Origin: GCA-002727735 sp038134525
GTDB lineage: Bacteria; Bacteroidota; Bacteroidia; Flavobacteriales_D; Parvicellaceae
Assembly: GCA_038134525.1 (NCBI GenBank)
Contig: JAYPVI010000001.1
Coordinates: 186,001-250,000 of the forward strand
Reading direction: 5' to 3'
Length of the DNA stretch: 64,000 nt
The translations under genes and the position numbers were made by a program. Numbering within the stretch: the stretch's first letter is position 1; each line of letters begins with the position of its first letter. The notes under the pieces were generated by a model. The model did not search any database, was not told the DNA's origin, and saw only the letters and a program-made list of their open reading frames with translations. Shown one piece after another: positions 46,995 through 55,065 of the stretch.

Positions 46995-48108
46995 TTTTTT
47001 AAATGGTTTGAAAAAAAAGAAAAAAAATAACTTAATATTAATCACTTTAGGTTTTTTGATTTTACTTCCTAGTCTACTATTAATAGGGAATGATTATAGT
47101 AGAATAATAAAAATTATTAGTGGAAGAGGAAGAGAACATGAACTATGGCCAGTAATGCATATGATTCTAGTTTTATTCAGCATTATGATATTTGTCATAA
47201 TCTTCATCTTACACAATCGAGGAAAAAGACTTGTTAATGGAGAAATAGAATATAAATTAGACCCATCAATCCATCCAGGTTTAGTGTATTGGTTTATGAA
47301 TGACGACTATCAAAGCCATGCCTTTTTAGCAGATCTTTTCTTTCATGAAAACAGCCATTTGGTTAAAGCATATTCTAAGGATAAAAATGTAGAAAAATAT
47401 CAAAATGAAGTAAACAATTATGTAAATTATAAAAAAAAGAAATCTGAGGTTTTATATCAAAAAAACGATTATTTTCAAAATACAACAAAAAGGATGAATT
47501 TTCTATCATTTGGATTGGTTTTTATATCAAATATACCTTACGTGAGTGTAAGTGAAAACCCAATTGTTTTTATTCTATTTTTTATGGCGTCTGTTTTATT
47601 TGTTGGTTCAACAGGAATTTTTTTGTCTATCGTAAAATTATTTCATATTAAAGGTTTTAATTCTCAAAAGCTAGTTTCATTCGAAGGTGGTTTTGGAGTA
47701 ATAATGACAGCTCTTCTTTTTTTTGGATTTAATCTTGTTTTTCTTTTTCTACTAACTCGCGGAACAGATTTATTCTTCTATAATGTATTTTTCTTTTGTC
47801 TGCTTTCTATCTTTTTTGCTTATACATCAACAAAAGACTTTTATTTTGTAAATAAAAAAGGAAAGAAACTTAAAAAAGATATTTCCAATATTTATGCTTA
47901 TTTAATGCAAAGCCCAAAGGATTCATCGGGACGTTTACAGCTCTACCCCCATTTAATTCCTTATGCAATAGTTTTTGAATTTAAAGGTTACGACCTGAAG
48001 AAAAAAGAAGATGTTAACTACATTTTTAATCGAATGTTCTATGAAAAGACTGAAGAAGAAAAACTATTTTTAAAAAAGCAATTGAATCTGCTTAAACATG
48101 AAAAATGA
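46984..48108 (+). CDS. Polytopic membrane protein with LYPHLIPYA motif (copy 1, DUF2207-like?)
   Basis: The 374-residue protein has two N-terminal TM segments (about 17-37 and 57-80). A cytoplasmic stretch follows with LDPSIHPGLVYWFMNDDYQ and AFLADLFFHENSHL. About four further TM segments lie between 170 and 290. The C-terminal cytoplasmic part contains the motif GRLQLYPHLIPYAIVFEFKG. The combination of a P-x-x-x-G/L-D-x-x-x-x-A-x-L-x-D-L segment and a YLPYAIAL-like motif recalls the cytoplasmic half of DUF2207 membrane proteins without their large outer domain. This is a tentative reading. It overlaps the next gene by 4 nt, and the two share the C-terminal motif. Confidence 0.72.
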   Translation: MKFNFLNGLKKKKKNNLILITLGFLILLPSLLLIGNDYSRIIKIISGRGREHELWPVMHMILVLFSIMIFVIIFILHNRGKRLVNGEIEYKLDPSIHPGLVYWFMNDDYQSHAFLADLFFHENSHLVKAYSKDKNVEKYQNEVNNYVNYKKKKSEVLYQKNDYFQNTTKRMNFLSFGLVFISNIPYVSVSENPIVFILFFMASVLFVGSTGIFLSIVKLFHIKGFNSQKLVSFEGGFGVIMTALLFFGFNLVFLFLLTRGTDLFFYNVFFFCLLSIFFAYTSTKDFYFVNKKGKKLKKDISNIYAYLMQSPKDSSGRLQLYPHLIPYAIVFEFKGYDLKKKEDVNYIFNRMFYEKTEEEKLFLKKQLNLLKHEK

Positions 48109-49349
48109 CAAAAAGTAAACTCGCAAGATATATCATTTTTGCATTTAATGTGGTGGCTATTATTTTGCTTTCCTTTTTCTCTGAAGAAAATACGTGGGGT
48201 ATCATTTACATAGGTTGTGCCTCCTACTTTATAGTATATGCATGGATAATAAACTTCATAATAAAGCATGAGCATCAACCTGAAACTTATGAACTGAAAA
48301 ATGCATCAACTATTTTTAAAGACATCCTTCCATCAGAGGTCGGAATAATGAAGTCAAAATCTGATGACATGCAGCTTTTATTGGCAGACCTATTACACCT
48401 GTGGAAACACAACTACTTTTATTTATCTGAAAAAAATACACTCATTTACGATCCAAATAAAAGAGGGTATAAATCCAAATTTATTATCAGCGATAGTGGG
48501 CAACTATTAGATAGTTCTTCCTTGAAAAAGTTTAAAAAAGACTTACATAAATTTAGAGATGAAAACATTACCAAAAAATATAGATGGGATGTTATCATTA
48601 CCTTTTTTTTAATTTATATTCCTGTGTATGTCAGCGACATTTCAGCATTATTAAAAACTTTGGGCATTTCTATACCTATGTTTTTGTTTTACTCTTGGGT
48701 AATAAGAACTTTAGCTAAAAAACAAAAAGGAAAATATTTTTATGCTTTAAAATTGTTATTTAAAAATTTGATAAGATTTTTCACCACTCAATCAAAAGGT
48801 GATCCACCATTGATTGGTAAAATAATAATTATCCTTTTTATTCCCCTAATCATACCGCTCTTTCTAGTTTTTATCTGTCTGCTTTTCATTCTTTCTTTAT
48901 CACCTGTAATTATATATTACATTGTTTTTGTTCAGGTTATTTACAATAGTTTTTCATCATTTCTTTTAATTAATTTTGGTATAAATAACCCATTTTTTGT
49001 TGGGTTTCTTATGTATTTTACCCCTTCAATAATGCTCTTTTACATCATGTATTTATTTGTTAAGCCAACTAATTCTATAACAACAAAAGGGTATACATAC
49101 ATGAATAAAGCCAACTTTATTTCAAAATACATTGAAGTTAGTCCAAAAGATAATAATCAAAGGTTTTTATTATACCCTCACCTCATTCCATATGCTGTAG
49201 CATTGGGTTACAAAGGATATAACATAGAGAAAAAAGAAGAAATGAATAACATAGTAGAAAGCTTATTTGTTGATAAATCCGATGAAGAAAAAAATAAGTA
49301 TACCATTTATTTAAATCTATTAATTGAAAAGTTTAGACATATTAAATAA
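48105..49349 (+). CDS. Polytopic membrane protein with LYPHLIPYA motif (copy 2, DUF2207-like?)
   Basis: This 414-residue protein is divergently similar to the preceding one. There are two N-terminal TM segments, a cytoplasmic stretch (PSEVGIMKSKSDDMQLLLAD, LLHLWKHNYFYLSEK), then several TM segments between about 165 and 330. The C-terminal block is SPKDNNQRFLLYPHLIPYAV / GYKGYNIEKKEEMNNI. The two proteins likely form a heterodimeric membrane unit for the cluster. As in copy 1, the sequence recalls the cytoplasmic half of DUF2207 proteins. It is followed by TelA after a 35-nt gap, the largest gap in the cluster. Confidence 0.72.
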   Translation: MTKSKLARYIIFAFNVVAIILLSFFSEENTWGIIYIGCASYFIVYAWIINFIIKHEHQPETYELKNASTIFKDILPSEVGIMKSKSDDMQLLLADLLHLWKHNYFYLSEKNTLIYDPNKRGYKSKFIISDSGQLLDSSSLKKFKKDLHKFRDENITKKYRWDVIITFFLIYIPVYVSDISALLKTLGISIPMFLFYSWVIRTLAKKQKGKYFYALKLLFKNLIRFFTTQSKGDPPLIGKIIIILFIPLIIPLFLVFICLLFILSLSPVIIYYIVFVQVIYNSFSSFLLINFGINNPFFVGFLMYFTPSIMLFYIMYLFVKPTNSITTKGYTYMNKANFISKYIEVSPKDNNQRFLLYPHLIPYAVALGYKGYNIEKKEEMNNIVESLFVDKSDEEKNKYTIYLNLLIEKFRHIK

Positions 49350-49384
49350 TTTTTCTTTTTTATATTTAATTGAAATTTAACATT

Positions 49385-50569
49385 ATGGCTAAAAAAGCAG
49401 CAGTAAAAACTAAAGAAAAAGTAGAGACTATTAGTGAGGAAGTAATTATCAAAGATTTAGGTCTTGAAGATGAATTAACTGACCAAACCACGGATACAGA
49501 GCTAGATAAAAAAGCCAATGAAGCCATTGACCAATTACTAAGTGAAGACTTAAGTGAAATAGACAAACGAAATGCAGTCGATAAAATGGGTTCTGACACT
49601 CAAGAGGAAGTCACTCGTCTTTCCACCATGTTAGATGCTCCCATAAAAGAAATGGCAAAGAATGGCGATAATGGTGGGCCAGTAGCAGATGCGTTGTTAG
49701 ATTTAAAATCAGAAATTGAAGAACTTGACCCTTCAAAATTTGACTTTTCTAGTGCATCAGGTTTTTTATCCAGCTTAGCCCGTTTCTTACCTTGGGGAGC
49801 TAAGCCAATATCCCGTTATTTTTCAAAATTTATGTCTGCTGAAGATGTCATTAATAAAATTATTGAATCTCTTAAAGATGGAAAAAAACAACTTGAAAGA
49901 GACAATATCACATTAGGAACTGATAAAGAGCGAATGATTGCAGCCATGGGGAAATTGAAAAAAGCCATCCAGCTGGCCAAAAAAATGGACGAAAAACTTC
50001 AATACAAATTAGATAGAGAAGTTAAAACAGATGATCCTCAACGCAAGTTTATTGAAGAAGAACTTTTATTCCCTTTGAGACAACGAATTATGGACTTACA
50101 GCAGACTTTAAATGTAAATCAGCAGTCCATTTTAACCATTGAAGTGATTATAAGAAACAATAGAGAGTTAATACGTGGTGTTGATAGAGCGCTAAATGTA
50201 ACTGTTACTGCTCTTCAAATAGCAGTAGCATGTGCACTTGCATTAAATAATCAAGAGATTGTTCTTCAAAAAATTGATGCTTTAAATACAACTACATCAA
50301 ATTTAATTAAGCATAATGCTGAACGATTAAAAACTCAAGGAGTAGAAATTCATAAAAAAGCAGCTGATGCCAATATTAGTATAGAAGATTTACAACAAGC
50401 ATTCAACGATATCAATTTAGCATTAGAAGGGATTTCTAAATTCCGATCTGAAGCTCTTCCAAAAATGGCTAAAAACATTGAACTCATGAGTAATTTAAAT
50501 ACTAAAGCAGGAGAAAGTGTTTCAGAGATGGAAAAAGGCAGCAAAGCCAAGATTAAAATTGATGTTTAA
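49385..50569 (+). CDS. TelA/KlaA-family protein (toxic anion resistance family)
   Basis: I chose ATG 49385 (MAKKAAVKTK), giving 394 residues; an upstream TTG at 49370 is in frame. The body is a long helical protein with the hallmarks of the TelA family: FIEEELLFPLRQRIMDLQQT, NVNQQSILTIEVIIRNNREL, RGVDRALNVTVTALQIAVAC, and a C-terminal NISIEDLQQAFNDINLALEG / FRSEALPKMAKNIE. TelA proteins were named from plasmid tellurite resistance (KlaA/TelA), but chromosomal members are thought to act in envelope stress or membrane processes. No ter genes for TerC/TerD-type proteins are nearby. It closes the eight-gene cluster that begins with the Clp-like ATPase. Confidence 0.92.
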   Translation: MAKKAAVKTKEKVETISEEVIIKDLGLEDELTDQTTDTELDKKANEAIDQLLSEDLSEIDKRNAVDKMGSDTQEEVTRLSTMLDAPIKEMAKNGDNGGPVADALLDLKSEIEELDPSKFDFSSASGFLSSLARFLPWGAKPISRYFSKFMSAEDVINKIIESLKDGKKQLERDNITLGTDKERMIAAMGKLKKAIQLAKKMDEKLQYKLDREVKTDDPQRKFIEEELLFPLRQRIMDLQQTLNVNQQSILTIEVIIRNNRELIRGVDRALNVTVTALQIAVACALALNNQEIVLQKIDALNTTTSNLIKHNAERLKTQGVEIHKKAADANISIEDLQQAFNDINLALEGISKFRSEALPKMAKNIELMSNLNTKAGESVSEMEKGSKAKIKIDV

Positions 50570-50578
50570 TCGTACTGA

Positions 50579-51469
50579 TTGAAAAAAAATCTTCTTCTTG
50601 CTCATCTTGCTCTTTTTGGGGCAAATCTCATATATGCATTCAATTATGGTTACGCCAAAGATGTTATGGAAGGAGGATATGTACCCCCTTTCACATTCAT
50701 TTTATTTAGAGCTGTTGGCGCAACATTACTTTTCTGGGTAACTTCCTTTTTCTTTCGTGAAAAAATAGCCAAAAAAGATATTTGGCGTTTTGCTCTTTGT
50801 GGATTATTTGGTGTTACGGCTAACCAACTTATGTTTTTTTCAGGTTTAGATTTAACCTCTACCATTCATGCTTCAATCATCATGATCAGCAGTCCAATAA
50901 TTGTAAGTGTTTTATCCATTTTTATGATTAACGATAAAATGAGTTGGAAAAAAGCCATTGGCATTACAATTGGGCTTGCAGGAGCGTTCACTGTTATACT
51001 ACATAAAGGGAATGCATCAGGAGAAGCTGGAATATGGGGAGATTTACTGATCTTTTTAAACGCTTCAAGTTATGGGCTATATCTAATTACCGTTAAACCA
51101 TTAATGAGCAAATACCAACCTATTACGGTAATTAAATGGGTATTTACTTTTGGATTAATAGGCGTAATTCCTTTTGGTTTATCACAATTTTCTGAAGTTA
51201 ATTGGGTCATGACTACTGACATCAAATTAAAAATTGGATTTGTTATTCTTTTTACTACCTATTTCTGTTATTTATTTAACATTTACGGGATTAAGTATGT
51301 TAGTCCTACTGTTGTAAGTACTTATATTTATTTACAGCCCATACTTACCTCTTTTATTGCGCTATTTACTGGAAGAGAATCAATAGAAACTGTTATCATA
51401 ATCTCCTCGTTATTAATTTTCTCCGGAGTTTATTTGGTTAGTATAAGTCCCACAAAAAAAATCAATTGA
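50579..51469 (+). CDS. EamA/DMT-family transporter
   Basis: The 296-residue protein has ten predicted TM segments in two EamA repeats (first about 5-145, second about 155-290). Typical features are a GANLIYAFNYG start, the FRAVGATLLFW helix, and FITLFTG-like and GVYLV segments at the end of repeat 2. These are metabolite or drug/amino acid exporters; the substrate cannot be inferred. The start is TTG 50579. It follows telA by 9 nt and might be co-transcribed, but the family is so common that a link with the upstream cluster is doubtful. Confidence 0.9.
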   Translation: MKKNLLLAHLALFGANLIYAFNYGYAKDVMEGGYVPPFTFILFRAVGATLLFWVTSFFFREKIAKKDIWRFALCGLFGVTANQLMFFSGLDLTSTIHASIIMISSPIIVSVLSIFMINDKMSWKKAIGITIGLAGAFTVILHKGNASGEAGIWGDLLIFLNASSYGLYLITVKPLMSKYQPITVIKWVFTFGLIGVIPFGLSQFSEVNWVMTTDIKLKIGFVILFTTYFCYLFNIYGIKYVSPTVVSTYIYLQPILTSFIALFTGRESIETVIIISSLLIFSGVYLVSISPTKKIN

Positions 51470-51493
51470 TTACTTTTGAAGGAAATTACGCGT

Positions 51494-52366
51494 ATGATGA
51501 TTTCTATGACTGGTTTCGGTAGGGCCGAAATTTCATTAAATCAACTTCATTTACAAGTTGAAATTCGCTCATTGAATAGCAAGTATCTTGATCTTTCTGT
51601 AAAAATACCTTCATTTTTAAAAGCTGTAGAATTAAATGCTAGGAAATTAATAAAGGAACATCTTAAAAGAGGTAAAGTTGAATTACTTATTCATTATGAA
51701 AAGAATGAAAATCAAACAAACATCAGTTTAAACGCAACACAAATTAGCGCCTATTATGAACAATTAGCAGCACTTAATGACAAACTTCAAGGTGGTTTAA
51801 AAATCGATTTATTAGGGCACACATTGAAATTACCTGACACCATACACCATCAAAAAGACAACTTAGAAAACAGTGATTTACAAAAAATTCTATCAGGCAT
51901 TTCAGAAGCATGTAGCGATTTAAACAATTTTAGAAGAAATGAAGGAAAATCTTTGCATGCTGAGTTAGTGGGAAGAATAGAAAACATTCAACAACTCGCT
52001 CAAAAGGTAATTCCATTTGAAAGCGAACGCCTTCCAAAAGTGAAAGCTAAAATTTTAGAAGCTATAAATACGCTTAATCAAAAATCACAAATTGATGAAA
52101 AAAGATTGGAACAAGAGCTTATTTTATATGCTGAAAAATTAGATATTACAGAAGAAAAGGTCCGATTAAATGAACATTGTGATTATTTTTTAAAGACCAT
52201 GCTTGATGAAGTAGCAGGGAAAAAGCTGGGTTTCATTACTCAAGAAATAGGCAGAGAGATTAACACTCTTGGTTCAAAAGCACATCATTTAGATATTCAA
52301 AAATTGGTAGTGGAAATGAAAGATGAATTGGAAAAAATAAAAGAGCAAATCTTAAATGTGTTGTAA
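51494..52366 (+). CDS. yicC: YicC family protein (endoribonuclease family)
   Basis: I chose ATG 51494 because MISMTGFGRAE is the family N-terminus; a TTG at 51476 is less likely. The protein is 290 residues. The N-terminal domain has VEIRSLNSKYLDLSVKIP and the C-terminal DUF1732 domain has ELILYAEKLDITEEKVRL and GKKLGFITQEIGREINTLGSK. YicC-family proteins are ribonucleases in E. coli and B. subtilis. The adjacency to gmk (1-nt overlap, TAATG) is conserved in many bacteria. Confidence 0.93.
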   Translation: MMISMTGFGRAEISLNQLHLQVEIRSLNSKYLDLSVKIPSFLKAVELNARKLIKEHLKRGKVELLIHYEKNENQTNISLNATQISAYYEQLAALNDKLQGGLKIDLLGHTLKLPDTIHHQKDNLENSDLQKILSGISEACSDLNNFRRNEGKSLHAELVGRIENIQQLAQKVIPFESERLPKVKAKILEAINTLNQKSQIDEKRLEQELILYAEKLDITEEKVRLNEHCDYFLKTMLDEVAGKKLGFITQEIGREINTLGSKAHHLDIQKLVVEMKDELEKIKEQILNVL

Positions 52367-52947
52367 TGTCTGATAACAACTTTAATGGAAAAGCCATTAT
52401 TTTTTCCGCACCTTCTGGAGCAGGAAAAACCACTATTGTCAGATCTCTTTTAAACAAAGAACTACCACTGTCTTTTTCGATATCTGCTTGTAGCAGAAAC
52501 AGAAGGTACAATGAAATAGATGGTAAAGATTATCACTTCCTTACCGTTAATGAGTTCAAAAAGAAAATTAATGATGGTGCTTTTGTAGAGTGGGAAGAAG
52601 TATATGAAAATAATTTCTATGGGACTTTATCATCGGAAATTGAAAGAATCTGGAACGACAAAAAACATGTTGTATTTGATGTTGATGTGGTGGGTGGATT
52701 AAATCTCAAAAAGCATTTTGGAAATAATGCACTGGCCATATTTATACAACCGCCCTCCATGGATGTGTTGATTGAGCGATTGAGAAATAGAGCAACAGAA
52801 AGTGAAGAATCACTAAACAAGCGTATATACAAAGCAAAGCATGAAATGACTTATAGCCCATCTTTTGATTCAATAATTATAAATGATCAATTAGAAGAAA
52901 CCATAGAAGTTGCAGAAATACAGGTAAAAGACTTTTTAAACTTATGA
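52366..52947 (+). CDS. gmk: Guanylate kinase
   Basis: This 193-residue kinase phosphorylates GMP to GDP. The P-loop is SAPSGAGKTTIV. GMP-binding features are SACSRNRRYNEIDGKDYHFL and the acidic EWEEVYENNFYGT; the lid region is RLRNRATESEESLNKRI. Its start overlaps the yicC stop by one base and its end overlaps nadD by 4 nt. Confidence 0.97.
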   Translation: MSDNNFNGKAIIFSAPSGAGKTTIVRSLLNKELPLSFSISACSRNRRYNEIDGKDYHFLTVNEFKKKINDGAFVEWEEVYENNFYGTLSSEIERIWNDKKHVVFDVDVVGGLNLKKHFGNNALAIFIQPPSMDVLIERLRNRATESEESLNKRIYKAKHEMTYSPSFDSIIINDQLEETIEVAEIQVKDFLNL

Positions 52948-53543
52948 AGAAAATAGGATTATATTTTGGCACCTTTAACCCCATACATGTTGGACATCTA
53001 ATTATTGCCAATTACATGGCAGACTATACAGAATTAGATGAAGTATGGCTTGTGGTTAGTCCTCAAAATCCACTTAAAAAAAAGGAAACACTACTTAAAG
53101 ACCATCATCGACTTTCTCTGGTTAGAATTGCTCTTGAAGACAATACAAAATTGATGGCAAGTAATATAGAATTTGATTTACCCATCCCATCTTATACCAT
53201 AAACACGTTGGTTCATTTAAAAGAAAAATATGAAACTTATGAATTTCACTTAATTATGGGAGAGGATAACTTAAGGTCTTTTCATAAATGGAAAAATCAA
53301 GAAGAAATAATTAACAACCATAAAATATTTGTATATCCTAGGGTATTGACTGAACAAGAAATGGAAGATAAAACAATAGAATTCTCTTCTTTTAACCACT
53401 CCAACGTTATAAGATGTCAAGCTCCAATTATGAAAATTTCTTCAAGCTATATAAGAAAAGCCATAAAAAATGGAAAAGACGTACGTTATTTACTTACTCC
53501 AGAAGTGTTTAAATATGTAGACGAAATGAATTTTTACAAATAA
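52944..53543 (+). CDS. nadD: Nicotinate-nucleotide adenylyltransferase
   Basis: The 199-residue enzyme forms deamido-NAD from nicotinate mononucleotide and ATP. The nucleotidyltransferase motif GTFNPIHVGHLIIAN is at the N-terminus, with LVVSPQNPLKKK, FHLIMGEDNLRSFHKWK, and the C-terminal ISSSYIRKAIKNGKDVRYL (ISSTxIR-type motif). It completes the yicC-gmk-nadD block. It ends one base before the convergent gene at 53545. Confidence 0.95.
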   Translation: MKKIGLYFGTFNPIHVGHLIIANYMADYTELDEVWLVVSPQNPLKKKETLLKDHHRLSLVRIALEDNTKLMASNIEFDLPIPSYTINTLVHLKEKYETYEFHLIMGEDNLRSFHKWKNQEEIINNHKIFVYPRVLTEQEMEDKTIEFSSFNHSNVIRCQAPIMKISSSYIRKAIKNGKDVRYLLTPEVFKYVDEMNFYK

Positions 53544-53544
53544 T

Positions 53545-54225
53545 TTATTGCAGGAAAATCACATATATGGCATACAATACTGGGAGAACAAACAAAATAA
53601 ATAGGTCAAATCCAAATGCACTAAATACAAAAAAAGGAAGATAACACATCAAATCGATCCAAAATTCTTTGTTTGTATCAAATACCCACCAAACCGCTAC
53701 CGGTGGAAAAATTAAACAAATTAAAAGCAGAACAAAATCCGTTATTTCTTCTAGTTTATTGTTAGGCCTTTTTTCTTTAATAGAAGTTGTAGCATTTGGT
53801 GTAGCCAATGCCCTTTCGAATTGATGTTGAATTTTTTTGGCTACTATATTCATTACTTTACTTTTTGTTTTATTAGAAGAAGTATGATTTAAAATTTCTG
53901 ACTTCTTGATTATTGATTGGTTAGTATCAATCCTCTTTTCTTCACATATTTCATTTTTTATGGCGCTGGCTTTTTTTGTCAGATTAACGTGTTTTTTTGA
54001 GGAATTTATAGCTGTATTATTTAATCCAGTTTTATGCCTTTCTAAATTTAATTTTGTCTCATTTTTAGTCGAAATCATTTTTGTTTTATGATTAAATCGT
54101 TGAGCCTTTAAAAAATCAAATGGCTTACCATAATTTGTGTATTGCCATGAGCTACATGAATGTAAAAAAGCTATTAAAATGATATATGTTAAATATTTTA
54201 AATATTGCATGGTAGAACTTTTCAT
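53545..54225 (-). CDS. Lipoprotein with C-terminal YqaE/Pmp3-type membrane domain
   Basis: The 226-residue protein starts at ATG 54225 or, equally plausibly, 54210. A lipoprotein signal (TYIILIAFLHSC) is followed by a polar, lysine- and asparagine-rich linker of about 120 residues. The C-terminal 65 residues form two TM helices of Pmp3/YqaE type: LICLIFPPVAVWWVFDTNKE, then FWIDLMCYLPFF and VLYAIYVIFLQ. Pmp3 proteins are small membrane proteins linked to salt and membrane-potential stress. Bacteroidota commonly fuse the domain to a lipoprotein N-terminus. Function here is unknown. Confidence 0.75.
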   Translation of the reverse strand: MKSSTMQYLKYLTYIILIAFLHSCSSWQYTNYGKPFDFLKAQRFNHKTKMISTKNETKLNLERHKTGLNNTAINSSKKHVNLTKKASAIKNEICEEKRIDTNQSIIKKSEILNHTSSNKTKSKVMNIVAKKIQHQFERALATPNATTSIKEKRPNNKLEEITDFVLLLICLIFPPVAVWWVFDTNKEFWIDLMCYLPFFVFSAFGFDLFILFVLPVLYAIYVIFLQ

Positions 54226-54284
54226 CTATTTTTACCAAAATAAATGCATTTTAGAGCATTTAAAAGAACCCTACTAGATTAGTT

Positions 54285-55064
54285 ATGAATAATTCGTTTT
54301 TTAAAATATTAACCTATGCTTCAATACTACTATGTATTTTCATAATTATTGCTTTATATGCCGCACTTAAAACAGCTGAACATCGATTAGAGAATATCAG
54401 TCAAATTGTTGATGACATTTCAATACAGCACATCATTACAGAAGTAGAAGTAAATGATACCATTCCTTTAAATTCAGACATCACTGTTACAGAAGAATTA
54501 GAAGTCAATATTGATTTGAATTTAAATACTATCATACCATTAAAAGTTGAAATCCCCGTTGATCAAAGTATAATTGTGCCATTTGAACTTGGCGTATTAG
54601 ATTACATTACTATTGACACTCTTATTGAAGTCATGGATAATGTTAATATCATTGTAGACGACACTATTCCGCTGGACCAAAAAGTTAATGTATCCATTTT
54701 TGGTGGAAAAGGATTTAAGATGCCTATTAGAGGTGATATACCTGTAAATCAAAAACTAAACATTGGATTTGACGAATTATTACCTGTTAAAAGTACTGTT
54801 CCTGTTGATCTGCTAATAATAGACACCCTACCCGTTGGACTATCTCTGAAAATTCCTGTTGATATTGATGTGCCTGTAAGAATTCCACTTAAAACAAAAG
54901 CTAGAATTTCGTTTGATGGCCCCTTACCCGTTAATGCATCAGTGCCTATAGAACTAGCTATCCCTGTAGATATACCTCTTGAAAGTACATCTCTTTCTGC
55001 CTATTTCAAAAAATTGGGTACTAGCCTTCGGAATTTACCTAAAATAAAGGAAGAAAATCCATAA
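54285..55064 (+). CDS. Membrane-anchored IPV-repeat beta protein, unknown function
   Basis: The 259-residue protein has one N-terminal TM anchor (about 7-27, ILTYASILLCIFIIIALYAAL). The remainder is nearly devoid of aromatic residues and carries a short repeating motif. Hydrophobic-P-hydrophobic triplets such as IPL, IPV, VPV, LPV or VPI recur about 17 times (TIPLNSD, EIPVDQS, TIPLDQK, DIPVNQK, LLPVKST, TVPVDLL, TLPVGLS, KIPVDID, VPVRIP, LPVNAS, AIPVDIP). The spacing of roughly 8-14 residues suggests repeated beta-hairpins or a stacked beta-structure in the periplasm. No named family is recognised. Confidence 0.75.
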   Translation: MNNSFFKILTYASILLCIFIIIALYAALKTAEHRLENISQIVDDISIQHIITEVEVNDTIPLNSDITVTEELEVNIDLNLNTIIPLKVEIPVDQSIIVPFELGVLDYITIDTLIEVMDNVNIIVDDTIPLDQKVNVSIFGGKGFKMPIRGDIPVNQKLNIGFDELLPVKSTVPVDLLIIDTLPVGLSLKIPVDIDVPVRIPLKTKARISFDGPLPVNASVPIELAIPVDIPLESTSLSAYFKKLGTSLRNLPKIKEENP

Positions 55065-55065
55065 A

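Noticed and set aside
43286..49349. Cluster as a type VI secretion or phage-tail-like system built on a ClpV-like ATPase
   Set aside because: No sheath, tube, baseplate, spike or TssM-like gene is seen; the neighbours are membrane and coiled-coil proteins.
49385..50569. Annotation of the last cluster gene as a tellurite-resistance determinant
   Set aside because: Family membership is clear, but the function cannot be inferred; none of the usual ter partners is present.
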